Of a stretch of 64,000 bases of DNA, positions 7,746 through 19,280 are shown piece after piece (within the stretch, counting starts at the first letter, position 1; every line of letters starts with the position of its first letter). Source of the DNA: Acidobacteriota bacterium (GTDB lineage Bacteria; Acidobacteriota; Terriglobia; Acidiferrales; UBA7541). Both the position numbers and the translations under genes were made by a program. The DNA is taken from positions 1 to 64,000 of the forward strand of contig JABCZR010000003.1 of NCBI GenBank assembly GCA_013289585.1, given 5' to 3'. The notes under the pieces are model-generated. The model searched no databases and was not told where the DNA came from. It saw nothing but the letters and a program-made list of their open reading frames with translations.

Positions 7746-9982
7746 CAAGAGTTTTCCGCTCCATTCTGTTCGGCGATCGAAGCGGCGGTCAATTCCGTGA
7801 CGGGAAGTTCCACAAGAAAGCGCGAGCCTACGGGAAGATTGTCTTCCACGTGGATGCTGCCGCCGTGCTCGGCAACGATGCGGGCGGCGATGGCCAGGCC
7901 CAGTCCGGTGCCGCGATCCTTGGTGGAGAAGTGCGGAAGGAAAAGCTTGTCCTTGTCTTCCGGCGAAATTCCGTGCCCGGTGTCCGACACGCAGATTTCG
8001 ATGGTATCGGACTCCAGATGCGCGCGCGTGGAGACGACAATTTCCCTGTACTTGGAATTCTCCAGGGCCTCCGCCGCGTTATCGATGAGATTCACCACCA
8101 CGCTGCGAAGCAGGCCGCCGTCCGCGCGAATCGCGGGAAGATTCTCCGCCAGAACTGCCTTCAGCATGATGCCGTCGAGCCGCCCCGAAAATACTTCCAG
8201 CGCCTCATGCACGATCGTATTGGCATTGGTCGGCGCGAGCTTGGCGGTAGGGAAGCGCACGAATTGCGAGAATTCATTCACCAGCGAGGCAAGCGTGGAT
8301 ACTTCCCGCTCGATGAGGCGCGAACATTCCTGAACAAGACTGGTCAGTTCGGCGTCAGCGGAACTAGTAGGCCTTGACGCTTCGCGGCGATCCAGGAATC
8401 GCGACAGCCGCTGGGCCGAAAGCTGAATGGGAGTCAGCGGATTCTTGATTTCGTGGGCGATGCGGCGCGCTACTTCCTGCCACGCCGCCGATTTTTGCGC
8501 CCGCAGCATCTCCGTCAAATCGTCGAGGACCAGAACGTAGCCGGTGTTCGCCCGGCGCGGCCCGAGCGAACTGACAGTCACGGCGAGATGCAGCACGCGC
8601 CCGGAGACGACCGTTTCGATCTCGCGCGAAACCACCCCCATGCGGAGCGACCTGCGCATCAGGGAGTACACCGTGCGCGCCGCATCCGCTCCCAGGAGCC
8701 TTTCCAGGGAAAGCGCATCCGGGCCATCCCCGCCCAACATGCGCGTAACGGATTTATTCGCGCGGAGGATAGCACCGGTGGCATCCAGCGAAATGACGCC
8801 CGTCGGAATATTTTCCAGCACGGTTTCCATCAGTTGCCGCCGCCGTTCGAGCTCTTGCACGGCCTGCTGCAGGTTGGTGGTGAACTGATCGATTTGCGAC
8901 CGGCTGTCCCGCAACTGCGTGGTCATGGTGTTGAAGGAGCGCACCAGTATTCCCAGTTCGTCCTGCGATTGTTCTGGAACCTGATATTCGAAGTTACCTG
9001 TGGAGACCTCACGCGTTCCTTCCGCTAGCGCCTGAATGGGTACCGTGACCTGTTTGGCGAGAAACAACGCGATCCACATCACGGCAAAAACCAGCAGCAC
9101 CGTAAAGAGCAGCAGGATCAGCAGCAATTGGCGCTTCAGGGCACGCAGGTCCTGCTTTGCCTGGTAATACTCGCGGGTTTGGGACTGGATTGCGTCCAGG
9201 CTGGAAAGCAGGCCCGGGCTCGTGCGGTTTCCGGCAACTACAAATCCCGCAGGCTGCCCGGCTTCGAGAGCCGGAATCCTCGCGGCAATGTATTTCTTCC
9301 CGGCCGCTTCCCAAATCTCAACCCCGCTCGGCAAGGAACGAAGATACTTGCCGAGGACGCCCTGCTGCACGCAAATAGTTCCGCGCCGATCCTCCGGCTG
9401 GCTATCGCAGATGACTCCGCCGCGGATTGGGTTTCCCTCACGGTTCAGTACCCACAGCGCATCAGCACCACTGGCAAATGCCGGCTGTAAGAAGTCACTG
9501 CCGGGCCGCGCAGTATCTTCACTGGACCGTTCCGCGACCCCGCGAAGCCGAGGCAACTGTGCTCGCCCCAAATCGTTCAAGAGCTTTTGTGTTTCGTCCG
9601 AAGCGATTTCGAGCGGTTTGGGGAACCAGAGAAGCAAGCTGCGATTGATCAGCGAGTAGCTGACGATAAACATGAAGACGATGGGCAGGAGCGAGATCGC
9701 CATCGCCCCCACAACCATTTTCGTTTTGAAGCGCGCGCCAAGTTGTTCCCTGCTACGCTCCACCCACAGGCGAAGGGTGGTGCGTCCGAGGATGAGCAAG
9801 AAGACCAGGAATGCCGCGGTGATGAAACTCGAAACAGCAAACAGCACCATCCCCGCGCGCCAGCCCTTCGGTTCGAACGGCACGTTCAGCGACCCGAAGG
9901 TAAAAACAGCCGCGAGGAGCAGCGTCAGCAGAATTCCGCTGATCGCCAGACCCCAACTTTGCCGTTTGTTCAGATGGCTCAT
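7745..9982 (-). CDS. ntrY: NtrY-like membrane sensor histidine kinase
   Basis: The 745-residue protein has hydrophobic segments near residues 11-30, 44-66 and 90-112, an extracytoplasmic stretch to about 285, and another membrane segment at about 286-312. HAMP, PAS, HisKA (ARRIAHEIKNPLTPIQ; His in the H-box) and HATPase_c ('SDTGHGISPEDKDKLF') domains follow. This is the NtrY architecture. It is the first gene of the minus-strand pair and overlaps ntrX by one base. It diverges from pilB across a 309-base spacer. Confidence 0.88.
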   Translation of the reverse strand: MSHLNKRQSWGLAISGILLTLLLAAVFTFGSLNVPFEPKGWRAGMVLFAVSSFITAAFLVFLLILGRTTLRLWVERSREQLGARFKTKMVVGAMAISLLPIVFMFIVSYSLINRSLLLWFPKPLEIASDETQKLLNDLGRAQLPRLRGVAERSSEDTARPGSDFLQPAFASGADALWVLNREGNPIRGGVICDSQPEDRRGTICVQQGVLGKYLRSLPSGVEIWEAAGKKYIAARIPALEAGQPAGFVVAGNRTSPGLLSSLDAIQSQTREYYQAKQDLRALKRQLLLILLLFTVLLVFAVMWIALFLAKQVTVPIQALAEGTREVSTGNFEYQVPEQSQDELGILVRSFNTMTTQLRDSRSQIDQFTTNLQQAVQELERRRQLMETVLENIPTGVISLDATGAILRANKSVTRMLGGDGPDALSLERLLGADAARTVYSLMRRSLRMGVVSREIETVVSGRVLHLAVTVSSLGPRRANTGYVLVLDDLTEMLRAQKSAAWQEVARRIAHEIKNPLTPIQLSAQRLSRFLDRREASRPTSSADAELTSLVQECSRLIEREVSTLASLVNEFSQFVRFPTAKLAPTNANTIVHEALEVFSGRLDGIMLKAVLAENLPAIRADGGLLRSVVVNLIDNAAEALENSKYREIVVSTRAHLESDTIEICVSDTGHGISPEDKDKLFLPHFSTKDRGTGLGLAIAARIVAEHGGSIHVEDNLPVGSRFLVELPVTELTAASIAEQNGAENS

Positions 9983-10291
9983 AGTTGAATACGCGAAGAA
10001 GCGCGCCCCGGAAATCGGAAACGGTGCTTGCCACCGACCCCGCAGACAATTATCGTCAACAGTGCGGGAGCATGAGCAGAATTTGTCGAGATAGCTCCGG
10101 CAATCATCTATCTGGCACGATAGCCAGCGCGCCGGAGCAAGTCAAGATTTCTACCTGTCCTTTGGTTTTCGCACCTGACCTTGTGGGCAGGTATTAGCCA
10201 TTTCAGAACGAAGCCGCAAATTCTGGCTACTCTCGACTCCCGCATTTGTTAAGGTGGGCCCTGGGTGAAAACCCATCAGGGAGTATTGCGG
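9983..10291. other. Divergent spacer between ntrY and pilB
   Basis: No gene. The spacer must hold the promoters of both directions. It contains a nested inverted repeat (10094-10138) and a smaller hairpin ACCTGACC/GGGCAGGT (10173-10180 with 10185-10192, one mismatch). AGGGAG at 10278-10283 is the pilB ribosome-binding site. Confidence 0.5.
10094..10138. repeat. Nested inverted repeat (double stem)
   Basis: GCTCCGGC (10094-10101) is a perfect inverted match to GCCGGAGC (10131-10138). Inside it, CTGGC (10112-10116) pairs with GCCAG (10123-10127). No T-tract follows on either strand, so a simple terminator is unlikely. A regulatory DNA or leader-RNA structure is possible. Confidence 0.4.
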
Positions 10292-12010
10292 ATGTCCGTC
10301 CGTCTGGGCGAAATATTAGTCAAAGAAAGCCTGATCACGCAGGACCAGCTCCAGAAAGCGCTGGAGTTTCAGCGCGCCAATGGAGGCAAGCTGGGAAGTT
10401 GCCTGACGAAGATGGGCTTCATCACCGATGATGACATCACCGGCGTGCTCTCCCGTCAGTATGGCGTGCCTTCCATCAACCTGAAGTATTATGAAATCGA
10501 TCCCAACGTCATCAAACTGATTCCGCAGGACACCGCTTCCCGCTACCAGGTGATTCCGCTGTCGCGCGTCGGCTCCGTACTCACCATCGCCATGACGGAT
10601 CCCACCAACGTTTTCGCGATGGACGATATCAAGTTCATGACGGGATTCAACGTCGAGCCTGTGGTGGCTTCGGAATCCGCCATCGGCGAAGCCATCAGCC
10701 GGTTCTACGGCGGCTCGGCAACCAACCACGAAGAGCTTAGCAACTTGATGAAGGACCTCGTTGACGAAGACAACGAGCTGGAACTGGCGGCCGAAGAATC
10801 GGAGATGGACACCGCGTCGCTGGAAAAGGCCGCGGAAGAAGCTCCGATCATCAAGCTCGTCAACCTGATTTTGACGGATTCCGTAAAGCGCGGCGCGAGC
10901 GACATTCACATCGAGCCCTACGAGCTGGAGATGCGCGTACGCTTCCGCGTTGACGGCCAGCTGCAAACGGTGATGACCCCGCCGCTGCGCTTGAAAGATG
11001 CCATCACCAGCCGCTTGAAGATCATGGCCAAGCTGGACATCGCAGAAAAGCGCTTGCCGCAAGACGGCCGCATCATGATCAAGTACAAGGCCGACGGCAA
11101 GAAAAAGGAACTGGACTTCCGCGTTTCGACCGTCCCGACCCTGTATGGCGAAAAAGTCGTCATGCGTTTGCTGGACAAAGAAAATCTCCGGCTGGACATG
11201 ACCAAACTGGGCTTCGAACCGGAGTCGCTGAAAAAATTCGAACGCAACATTCTGAAGCCTTACGGCATGGTGCTGGTCACCGGCCCGACGGGTTCGGGAA
11301 AAACGAATACTTTGTATTCCTCCGTCGCGACCTTGAACACCGTGGATACCAACATCATGACCGCGGAAGATCCCGTCGAGTTTCAGTTGGCGGGCATCAA
11401 CCAGGTCCAGATGAAGGAACAGATCGGCTTGAACTTTGCCGCCGCCCTTCGCGCCTTTCTCCGGCAGGATCCCAACATCATCCTGGTTGGAGAGATCCGC
11501 GACTTTGAAACCGCAGAAATCGGCGTCAAGGCCGCGCTCACCGGCCACTTGGTTTTGTCCACGCTGCACACCAACGACGCGCCTTCCACCATCAGCCGTT
11601 TGATGAACATGGGTATCGAGCCATTTCTTGTGGCCACTTCGGTGAACTTGATTTGCGCGCAGCGCCTCGTGCGCCGCATCTGTTCGAATTGCAAGGAAGA
11701 GCTGGAAGTTCCGCAGCAGGCGCTCATTGATGCCGGCTATACCCCCGAGGAAGCGAAAACCACTAAAATTTATCATGGCAAGGGTTGCACGACTTGTAAC
11801 AAGCGCGGCTACAAAGGCCGCACCGGCCTTTATGAAGTGATGGAAATTAACGACGAGCTTCGCGAGTTGATCCTGGTCGGCGCTTCGGCGCTGGAACTGA
11901 AAAAGAAAGCCATCGAGCAGGGCATGTTGACCCTGCGGCGCAGCGGATTGACGAAAGTAGCTTTGGGGCAGACCACCATGGAAGAGGTTCTGCGCGAAAC
12001 AGTCTTATAG
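10292..12010 (+). CDS. pilB: Type IV pilus assembly ATPase PilB
   Basis: The 572-residue protein starts at the ATG at 10292, which has AGGGAG eight bases upstream; the GTG at 10265 would add nine residues and lacks such a site. It has an N-terminal MshEN-type domain, the 'ASDIHIEP' segment, Walker A GPTGSGKT (about 331-338), Asp box and Walker B regions, and a C-terminal zinc site with two CxxC pairs (CSNC, CTTC). PilB powers pilus extension at the inner membrane. It is the first gene of pilB-pilT-pilC-pilS-pilR. Confidence 0.95.
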   Translation: MSVRLGEILVKESLITQDQLQKALEFQRANGGKLGSCLTKMGFITDDDITGVLSRQYGVPSINLKYYEIDPNVIKLIPQDTASRYQVIPLSRVGSVLTIAMTDPTNVFAMDDIKFMTGFNVEPVVASESAIGEAISRFYGGSATNHEELSNLMKDLVDEDNELELAAEESEMDTASLEKAAEEAPIIKLVNLILTDSVKRGASDIHIEPYELEMRVRFRVDGQLQTVMTPPLRLKDAITSRLKIMAKLDIAEKRLPQDGRIMIKYKADGKKKELDFRVSTVPTLYGEKVVMRLLDKENLRLDMTKLGFEPESLKKFERNILKPYGMVLVTGPTGSGKTNTLYSSVATLNTVDTNIMTAEDPVEFQLAGINQVQMKEQIGLNFAAALRAFLRQDPNIILVGEIRDFETAEIGVKAALTGHLVLSTLHTNDAPSTISRLMNMGIEPFLVATSVNLICAQRLVRRICSNCKEELEVPQQALIDAGYTPEEAKTTKIYHGKGCTTCNKRGYKGRTGLYEVMEINDELRELILVGASALELKKKAIEQGMLTLRRSGLTKVALGQTTMEEVLRETVL

Positions 12011-12025
12011 AACAGAAGGTGAGCG

Positions 12026-13147
12026 ATGGCTGGAATCACGCTAAGTGAGTTGTTGAAAAAGATGATCGAAATGGGAGGCAGCGACCTCCATATCACCACG
12101 AACAGCGCGCCGCGCGTGCGCGTACACGGCCGCCTGCGGCCTCTCGATATGCCACCCCTGACAGCGGCGGACACGAAATCCCTGGCGTACAGCGTGCTGA
12201 CGGACGCGCAGAAGCACCGCTTCGAAGAAAACCTGGAACTGGACTTTTCTTTCGGCTTGAAGAATTTGGCGCGCTTCCGCGGCAACGTATTCAATCAGCG
12301 CGGCGCAGTCGGCGCAGTTTTCCGTACCATTCCCTGGGAAATCAAGGGCTTTGACGCTCTCGGCTTGCCGCTGGTCGTAAAGGGCTTGTGCGACAAACCG
12401 CGCGGCCTCGTGCTTGTCACGGGACCAACGGGCTCCGGCAAATCCACCACGCTCGCTGCCATGCTCGACAAGATCAACAGCGAACGTGAAGAGCACATGA
12501 TCACGATTGAAGACCCCATCGAGTTCCTTCACAACCACAAAAAGTGCCTGGTCAACCAGCGCGAAGTCCACGCGGACACACATTCTTTCGCGAACTCACT
12601 CCGCGCCGCGCTGCGCGAAGACCCCGACGTGGTGCTCATCGGCGAAATGCGCGATCTCGAAACCATTGAATCCGCGCTTCGAATCGCGGAGACGGGCCAT
12701 TTGACCTTTGCCACGCTGCACACGAACTCGGCGGCCTCCACCATCAACCGTATCATCGACGTTTTCCCTTCGCACCAGCAGCCGCAGATTCGCGCGCAGC
12801 TCTCCATGGTGCTGGAAGGCATCCTTTGCCAGGCGCTTCTCCCGCGTTCCGATGGCCGCGGCCGCGCGATGATCATGGAAGTTCTCATCCCCACTCCGGC
12901 GATCCGCAACCTGGTTCGCGAAGACAAGATTCACCAGATTTATTCCGCGATGCAAACGGGTACGGGGCAGACGGGCATGCAGACTTTTAACCAGGGCCTT
13001 GCCAACGCGTATTTCCAGAAAATGATCACGCTGGACATGGCTATTTCACGTTCATCGAACGCCGATGAGCTGCAGGACATGATCAATCGAGGAGTTTCCA
13101 CGACTTCGGGGGGCGGCAGCAAGACCCCGGTATCGAGCAAGCGGTAG
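12026..13147 (+). CDS. pilT: Type IV pilus retraction ATPase PilT
   Basis: 373 residues with Walker A GPTGSGKS (133-140), 'ITIEDPIEFLH', the HisBox 'GHLTFATLHTNSA' and the PilT signature AIRNLVREDK (near 290-300). The Ser/Gly-rich tail is short. PilT hydrolyses ATP to depolymerise pili, giving twitching motility. It starts 15 bases after pilB with AAGGTGAG upstream of the ATG. Confidence 0.96.
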   Translation: MAGITLSELLKKMIEMGGSDLHITTNSAPRVRVHGRLRPLDMPPLTAADTKSLAYSVLTDAQKHRFEENLELDFSFGLKNLARFRGNVFNQRGAVGAVFRTIPWEIKGFDALGLPLVVKGLCDKPRGLVLVTGPTGSGKSTTLAAMLDKINSEREEHMITIEDPIEFLHNHKKCLVNQREVHADTHSFANSLRAALREDPDVVLIGEMRDLETIESALRIAETGHLTFATLHTNSAASTINRIIDVFPSHQQPQIRAQLSMVLEGILCQALLPRSDGRGRAMIMEVLIPTPAIRNLVREDKIHQIYSAMQTGTGQTGMQTFNQGLANAYFQKMITLDMAISRSSNADELQDMINRGVSTTSGGGSKTPVSSKR

Positions 13148-13209
13148 AAGATTTTTGATTTAGGAATTGCCAGAGGGCAGAAAGTTTGCAGCATTGAGGA
13201 GGACGAATC

Positions 13210-14424
13210 ATGCCGGACTATAAATATCAAGGAACGAGCCGCGCCGGCGCCAGCGTTAGCGGTGTAATGACCGCGGCGAACAAGTCGGAACTGGCGACCC
13301 TGCTGAAGCGGCAGCAGATTACTGCGACGAAGATGACCGAGAAGGGCAAGGAATTCAACATGCCCACTTTCGGCGGCAGCGTGAAAGCCAAGGAACTGGC
13401 CATCTTCACGCGCCAGTTCTCGGTCATGATCGACGCCGGTCTGCCGCTCGTGCAGTGTCTCGAGATTCTGGCGAGCCAGCAGGAGAACAAGCTGTTTCAA
13501 AAAGTTCTGACCAACACGCGCAGCCAGGTCGAAGGCGGCGCCACGCTCTCGGCGTCCATGCGCAGTTCGCCCAAAGTGTTCGACGCTTTGTACGTGAACA
13601 TGGTCGAAGCCGGCGAAACGGGCGGTATTCTCGACACCATTTTGCAGCGCCTCTCGACGTACATCGAAAAGAACGTCAAGCTGCAGCGCGCCGTCAAGTC
13701 CGCCCTCGTTTACCCGGTGGGCGTGTTGACCGTTGCCGGCGGCGTCATCACCCTGCTGCTCTGGAAGGTCGTCCCGATTTTCGCCACCTTGTTTGCCGGC
13801 CTGGGCGTCGACCTGCCACTTCCGACGAAGATCGTCATCGCCTTGAGCAACTTTATCGGCAGCATTTTCGGACTCTTCATCCTGATTGGAATCGGCGCGG
13901 GGATTTTCGGCCTGAAAGTGTGGTATGCCACGCCCAAAGGCCGCTTCGTGCTCGATTCCGTCGTCCTGAAGCTCCCGGTCATTGGTATCCTGATGAGAAA
14001 GATTGCCGTGGCGCGCTTCACACGAACCCTGGGCACGCTGATCTCCAGCGGTGTTCCCATCCTCGAAGGTCTTGACATTACCGCCAAGACGGCCGGAAAC
14101 GCGGTCGTTGAAAGGGCATTGCAGCGGGTGAGAAAGTCCCTCGAAGAAGGCAAATCGCTCACCGAGCCGCTGCGCGATGCGGAAGTCTTTCCCGGCATGG
14201 TCACCCAGATGATCGCCGTTGGCGAACAAACGGGCGCCATGGACGCCATGCTCCAGAAGATCGCCGACTTCTATGAAGAAGAAGTAGACGCGGCAGTGAA
14301 AGACTTGCTGACTGCCCTTGAGCCCATCATGATCGTGTTTCTCGGCGTGGTGGTCGGCGGCGTGGTCATTTCCATGTACTTGCCGCTGTTCTCGCTCATC
14401 GGCAAACTGAGCTCGATGCACTAG
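13210..14424 (+). CDS. pilC: Type IV pilus inner-membrane platform PilC
   Basis: The 404-residue protein has two repeated GspF domains ('FTRQFSVMIDAGLPLVQCLEIL', about 72-93, and 'FTRTLGTLISSGVPILEGLDI', about 275-295) and three hydrophobic segments, the last at the C-terminus. It is the platform on which PilB and PilT act. A GAGGA box lies about ten bases before the ATG. A strong hairpin terminator follows at 14457. Confidence 0.95.
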   Translation: MPDYKYQGTSRAGASVSGVMTAANKSELATLLKRQQITATKMTEKGKEFNMPTFGGSVKAKELAIFTRQFSVMIDAGLPLVQCLEILASQQENKLFQKVLTNTRSQVEGGATLSASMRSSPKVFDALYVNMVEAGETGGILDTILQRLSTYIEKNVKLQRAVKSALVYPVGVLTVAGGVITLLLWKVVPIFATLFAGLGVDLPLPTKIVIALSNFIGSIFGLFILIGIGAGIFGLKVWYATPKGRFVLDSVVLKLPVIGILMRKIAVARFTRTLGTLISSGVPILEGLDITAKTAGNAVVERALQRVRKSLEEGKSLTEPLRDAEVFPGMVTQMIAVGEQTGAMDAMLQKIADFYEEEVDAAVKDLLTALEPIMIVFLGVVVGGVVISMYLPLFSLIGKLSSMH

Positions 14425-14456
14425 ATCGAGCCGGCGCGCGCGGCGTTTTCCTCTTT

Positions 14457-14494
14457 GCGGAGGGCAGAGAAGTTCTCTTTGCCCTCCGCTTTTC
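14457..14494 (+). terminator. Rho-independent terminator between pilC and pilS
   Basis: GCGGAGGGC (14457-14465) pairs with GCCCTCCGC (14481-14489). The inner GAGAA/TTCTC also pairs. TTTT follows. This would end the pilBTC message or attenuate read-through into pilSR. Confidence 0.7.
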
Positions 14495-14547
14495 CTGCCT
14501 GGACTTGAGAGTGCCCTGATGCCGGGGGATAAAGGCGCGGGCGAGCC

Positions 14548-16161
14548 ATGGACAAGAGTTTTGCTACGCGGGAATGGCTGGACTGGCTGACGCGTGTTCG
14601 TCTGCTGACGATCACCCTCATCCTCACTGTCGGGGTCGTCTGGCCGCAGTATATTCCGGGTTTCAGCACCAATCGTTTTTTCCTCCCGCTGATCATCTTT
14701 TGGATGACTCTCGGGATTCTTGATCTCATCCTGCTCCGCTGGCTGCCCCAGGCGCGCTGGCATGGCGCCCTGCAAGTCGCCGGCGATGTCCTCATGATTT
14801 CCTTGTTGGTCTATGCCACGGGCCTGCAGGAAAGCTACTTCATCTCGCTTTATCTGCTGGTGATCATCGTCGCCAGCATCTTGTTCTCACGCAGGATCGC
14901 TTTCCTCATCACCGCGGCCTGTTTCATTCTCCTCGCCGGCATGACCGTTCTTGCCTATACCGAGCGCATTCCCCATACCTATACCCTGGTCCCGACTCCC
15001 GAGAGCCTGCGCACGTGGCTGGTGATGAATCTTCTCGGCTTTCTCGCGGTCGCCTATCTGGCCAGCCTCCTCGCGCAATCGCTCCGCCGCAAGGGCTTCG
15101 AGCTGGAAGAAAAACGCGAAGAGCTCCTTAGCCTGCAGGATTTCACCGAAGACATCATCCACTCCATGCGCGGCGGACTGCTGACCACCGACCTCGCGGG
15201 GCGAATTCTGCTCCTTAACCGCACCGGCGAGGACATCCTCGGATACAGTTTCGCCGACCTTCGCGGCAAAAACCTGCAGGAGCTGAATCAGGAATTCTGG
15301 CTGCCTGGACACTATGCGAATTCCGAACGGCTGTCCTTGCGCCGGGAAATAGACTTTCGAACGCCAACCGGCGAACTGCGCTACCTCGGCATCAGCATTT
15401 CTCCTCTTCGTTCCCGCAACGCGCAGCGCAGCGGCTATGTTTTCAACTTTCAGGATTTGACCGATCTTCGCCGCCTGGAGCAGGAAGTTGCCACCAAGGA
15501 ACGCATGGCGGCGCTGGGACGTCTCTCGGCGGCCATCGCCCATGAAATCCGCCAGCCGCTCACGGCCATGGCCGGCGCGGTCAAGGAGCTGGCGCGCCTC
15601 GTCCCGCTTCAGGAAGATGAAAAGCGCCTGGTCAACATCGTGAGCAGGGAATCGGAACGCTTGAACGGCATCATCACGGACTTTCTCAACTATTCGCGCG
15701 AGAAATCCTACGAATTTCACGAGGCGGATGTCCGCGGGCTTCTTGATGAAACGCTGATGCTCATGGAGAAAAAACCGGAGATCGGCACGAAATACAACAT
15801 TCAGCGCGCGTTCAACGGCCACGAGCTGCGCGCACGCGTGGATGCCGACAAGATCAAGCAGGTCTTCTGGAATCTCTGCGACAACGCCCTGCGCGCCATG
15901 CCCGACGGCGGAACCCTCACCGTCAAGATGGAGACCCGTCCATTCTGGCTGCGCATTGGATTCCGGGACACGGGAATTGGGCTGGATGCCAAGCAGAAAG
16001 CCAAAATTTTTGAGCCTCTGCAATCGGGATTCGAAGGCGGGACCGGCTTGGGCTTGTCCATCGTCTACCAGATTGTTCAGGCTCACAGCGGGAAAATCAG
16101 CGTTATTTCGGAGAAAGACCGCGGCGCGGAGTTTATCGTCGAATTGCCGCGAGTTGCGTGA
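14548..16161 (+). CDS. pilS: PilS-like membrane sensor histidine kinase
   Basis: 537 residues. About six hydrophobic segments lie in the first 190 residues, followed by a PAS domain (about 205-310), HisKA ('[17 protein letters not shown]') and HATPase_c ('[19 protein letters not shown]'). This matches PilS, which senses pilin levels in the membrane and controls PilR. It precedes the response regulator by six bases. Linkage to the pil genes and to two pilin genes with sigma-54-like promoters supports the name. Confidence 0.85.
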   Translation: MDKSFATREWLDWLTRVRLLTITLILTVGVVWPQYIPGFSTNRFFLPLIIFWMTLGILDLILLRWLPQARWHGALQVAGDVLMISLLVYATGLQESYFISLYLLVIIVASILFSRRIAFLITAACFILLAGMTVLAYTERIPHTYTLVPTPESLRTWLVMNLLGFLAVAYLASLLAQSLRRKGFELEEKREELLSLQDFTEDIIHSMRGGLLTTDLAGRILLLNRTGEDILGYSFADLRGKNLQELNQEFWLPGHYANSERLSLRREIDFRTPTGELRYLGISISPLRSRNAQRSGYVFNFQDLTDLRRLEQEVATKERMAALGRLSAAIAHEIRQPLTAMAGAVKELARLVPLQEDEKRLVNIVSRESERLNGIITDFLNYSREKSYEFHEADVRGLLDETLMLMEKKPEIGTKYNIQRAFNGHELRARVDADKIKQVFWNLCDNALRAMPDGGTLTVKMETRPFWLRIGFRDTGIGLDAKQKAKIFEPLQSGFEGGTGLGLSIVYQIVQAHSGKISVISEKDRGAEFIVELPRVA

Positions 16162-16167
16162 GGCGCC

Positions 16168-17592
<1,425 letters not shown>

Positions 17593-17739
17593 CCGCGCAG
17601 CCGTTCGAAACGGTTGAATCACCCGATCTTTTGGGAAGTGCCGCATTGAATAAGCCGTTCCTAGTTTGAAGCTGTAGTCCGGTTATCCGTGTGGGATAAA
17701 GGAGTTGTGAGTCTCGGTGAACTTCAAAGGGCACAAACT

Positions 17740-19005
17740 GTGAATTCCATTCCTGCTCGGATTCTCCAGATTGCCCTGACCGTATTCTTCGTCGCCTGTG
17801 CATGTTTCGCCGCTCAGGACGCCTACTTTCTCCATCTCGCGAAGGCCGAATACTCCGTCTTTACCACCTTCTTGAGCATCACCGTTCTGCACCTCCGCGT
17901 CCGGCATACGCTCTCGGAACTCGGAATTCTGGCTCTTTCCACCATAGTTCTGATCGGGGTAGCCAGCCGCGCGGGGTACTTTCCGCCGGGAATCTCCGTC
18001 ACGCTGACGTTCCTCGGGATTGCGAGCTTGGCGATACTTGGCATTCGAACGCTCTGGGCGGGCAAGAGCAACCGCTCCGTTTTGTTCTGGGGATTTGTCG
18101 CCAGCCTTCTGCTCATAAGCCTCGGCTGGGTGATTCCTCCCGCATTGAGATGGACCGCCATCGCCAATCCGAAAGCCTTCGATCTTTATCTTTACTCGTT
18201 CGACGGCAGCCTGCACTTCCAGCCCAGTTTCTTCATGGGCATGCTGTACCTGAAATGGCCTTCGTTTCATTGGATTTCGATTCTGTTCTACATGGGAATT
18301 CCCATTGTTTGTACCGCCGTGTATGGCGAATATTTGATTCGAAATCAAAAAGCTTCCTACTCCGTTTTGGCGGCGTTTCTGCTCTCAGGGCCCATCGGCA
18401 TTGTGCTCTACAATTTTTTCCCGGCGCTCGGCCCCGTTTATCTGTTCAAGAGCGATTTTCCGCTGCACTCGCTCTCAACAAACGATGTCATGCATTTGCA
18501 TCTGGAGCCGATTGCGCTCTTCGGATTTCCCAATGCAATGCCATCGTTGCACATGACCTGGGCGCTGCTCGGACTGTGGTACTCGCGCGGCGCGGCCTGG
18601 TGGGTCCGACTCATCGCTATTGTGTTTCTTGTTTTCACCGTGTTGTCTACGCTGGGAACTGGAGAACACTACCTCGTCGATCTTGTGGTGGCCTTCCCGT
18701 TTGCGCTGTTGGTTTACGGAATTTTTTTATTCTCGACCCCGTGGCGAGATCCCTGGCGGCTCCGAGCCGTCATCTTCGGCACTGCGGTCACATTTTTGTG
18801 GCTCGCACTCTTGCGATTTGCTTCCCACTTCTTTTGGATCTCCATTGTCATTCCCTGGACGCTTATTGCCGTGACAATCGTCGCCACCGTGCTCCTTGAG
18901 CGCCACGTCGTGACCTGGAGGACAGGGGAGGAAGCCCTGCCCGTCCGTTCCAATGTACAGCTGGACCCCGTGGAGCCATTCCAGACTAACGTACGGGCCG
19001 AATGA
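17740..19005 (+). CDS. PAP2-superfamily (AUR1/IPC synthase-like) membrane protein
   Basis: The protein is about 421 residues from GTG 17740, which has AAGGG nine bases upstream; GTG at 17689 would lengthen it to 438. Many hydrophobic segments are present. The motifs 'GFPNAMPSLHMTWALL' and 'STLGTGEHYLVDLVVAFP' match the PSLH and H-x3-D catalytic blocks of PAP2_3/AUR1-type phosphotransferases, which handle lipid phosphates or phospholipid head groups. The substrate is unknown. It lies between pilR and the pilins but is not obviously part of the pilus machinery. Confidence 0.7.
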   Translation: MNSIPARILQIALTVFFVACACFAAQDAYFLHLAKAEYSVFTTFLSITVLHLRVRHTLSELGILALSTIVLIGVASRAGYFPPGISVTLTFLGIASLAILGIRTLWAGKSNRSVLFWGFVASLLLISLGWVIPPALRWTAIANPKAFDLYLYSFDGSLHFQPSFFMGMLYLKWPSFHWISILFYMGIPIVCTAVYGEYLIRNQKASYSVLAAFLLSGPIGIVLYNFFPALGPVYLFKSDFPLHSLSTNDVMHLHLEPIALFGFPNAMPSLHMTWALLGLWYSRGAAWWVRLIAIVFLVFTVLSTLGTGEHYLVDLVVAFPFALLVYGIFLFSTPWRDPWRLRAVIFGTAVTFLWLALLRFASHFFWISIVIPWTLIAVTIVATVLLERHVVTWRTGEEALPVRSNVQLDPVEPFQTNVRAE

Positions 19006-19211
19006 CGCCCCTTTTCGGACGCTGAAACAGAGGTTGGCAGGGTCTGAAAGACGTTTTTGGGCATCCAGAAACGACGAAAAAGGTCACAATTCAGGTGGAT
19101 CTGAGGAGCCATTTGGCCCAATCTTCATCCGGGATCCTTAGAAAGCGTGCTAAGTGTAACAAATGCAATGACATAACATTCTTTTGCCCGCGGTACCAAA
19201 GTTTGGCCGAG

Positions 19212-19226
19212 TGGCCTCCCCGTTGC
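19212..19226 (+). promoter_or_regulatory. Sigma-54 (-24/-12) promoter of pilin 1
   Basis: TGGCCTCCCCGTTGC has the exact GG-N10-GC spacing, with TGGC at 19212-19215 and TTGC at 19223-19226. Transcription would start near 19238, about 43 bases before the pilin ATG (19281). The PilR-like activator encoded 1.6 kb upstream is the likely regulator. Confidence 0.65.
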
Positions 19227-19280
19227 ACTATCTCAGGTGTGCTCTGGCACCATATAAAAACTCTCAAGGAGATAGCTAGC

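Noticed and set aside
10112-10127. TGGCACGATAGCCAGC in the ntrY-pilB spacer as a sigma-54 promoter
   Set aside because: The spacing from GG to GC is eleven, not ten, and the sequence is explained by the inverted repeat CTGGC/GCCAG.
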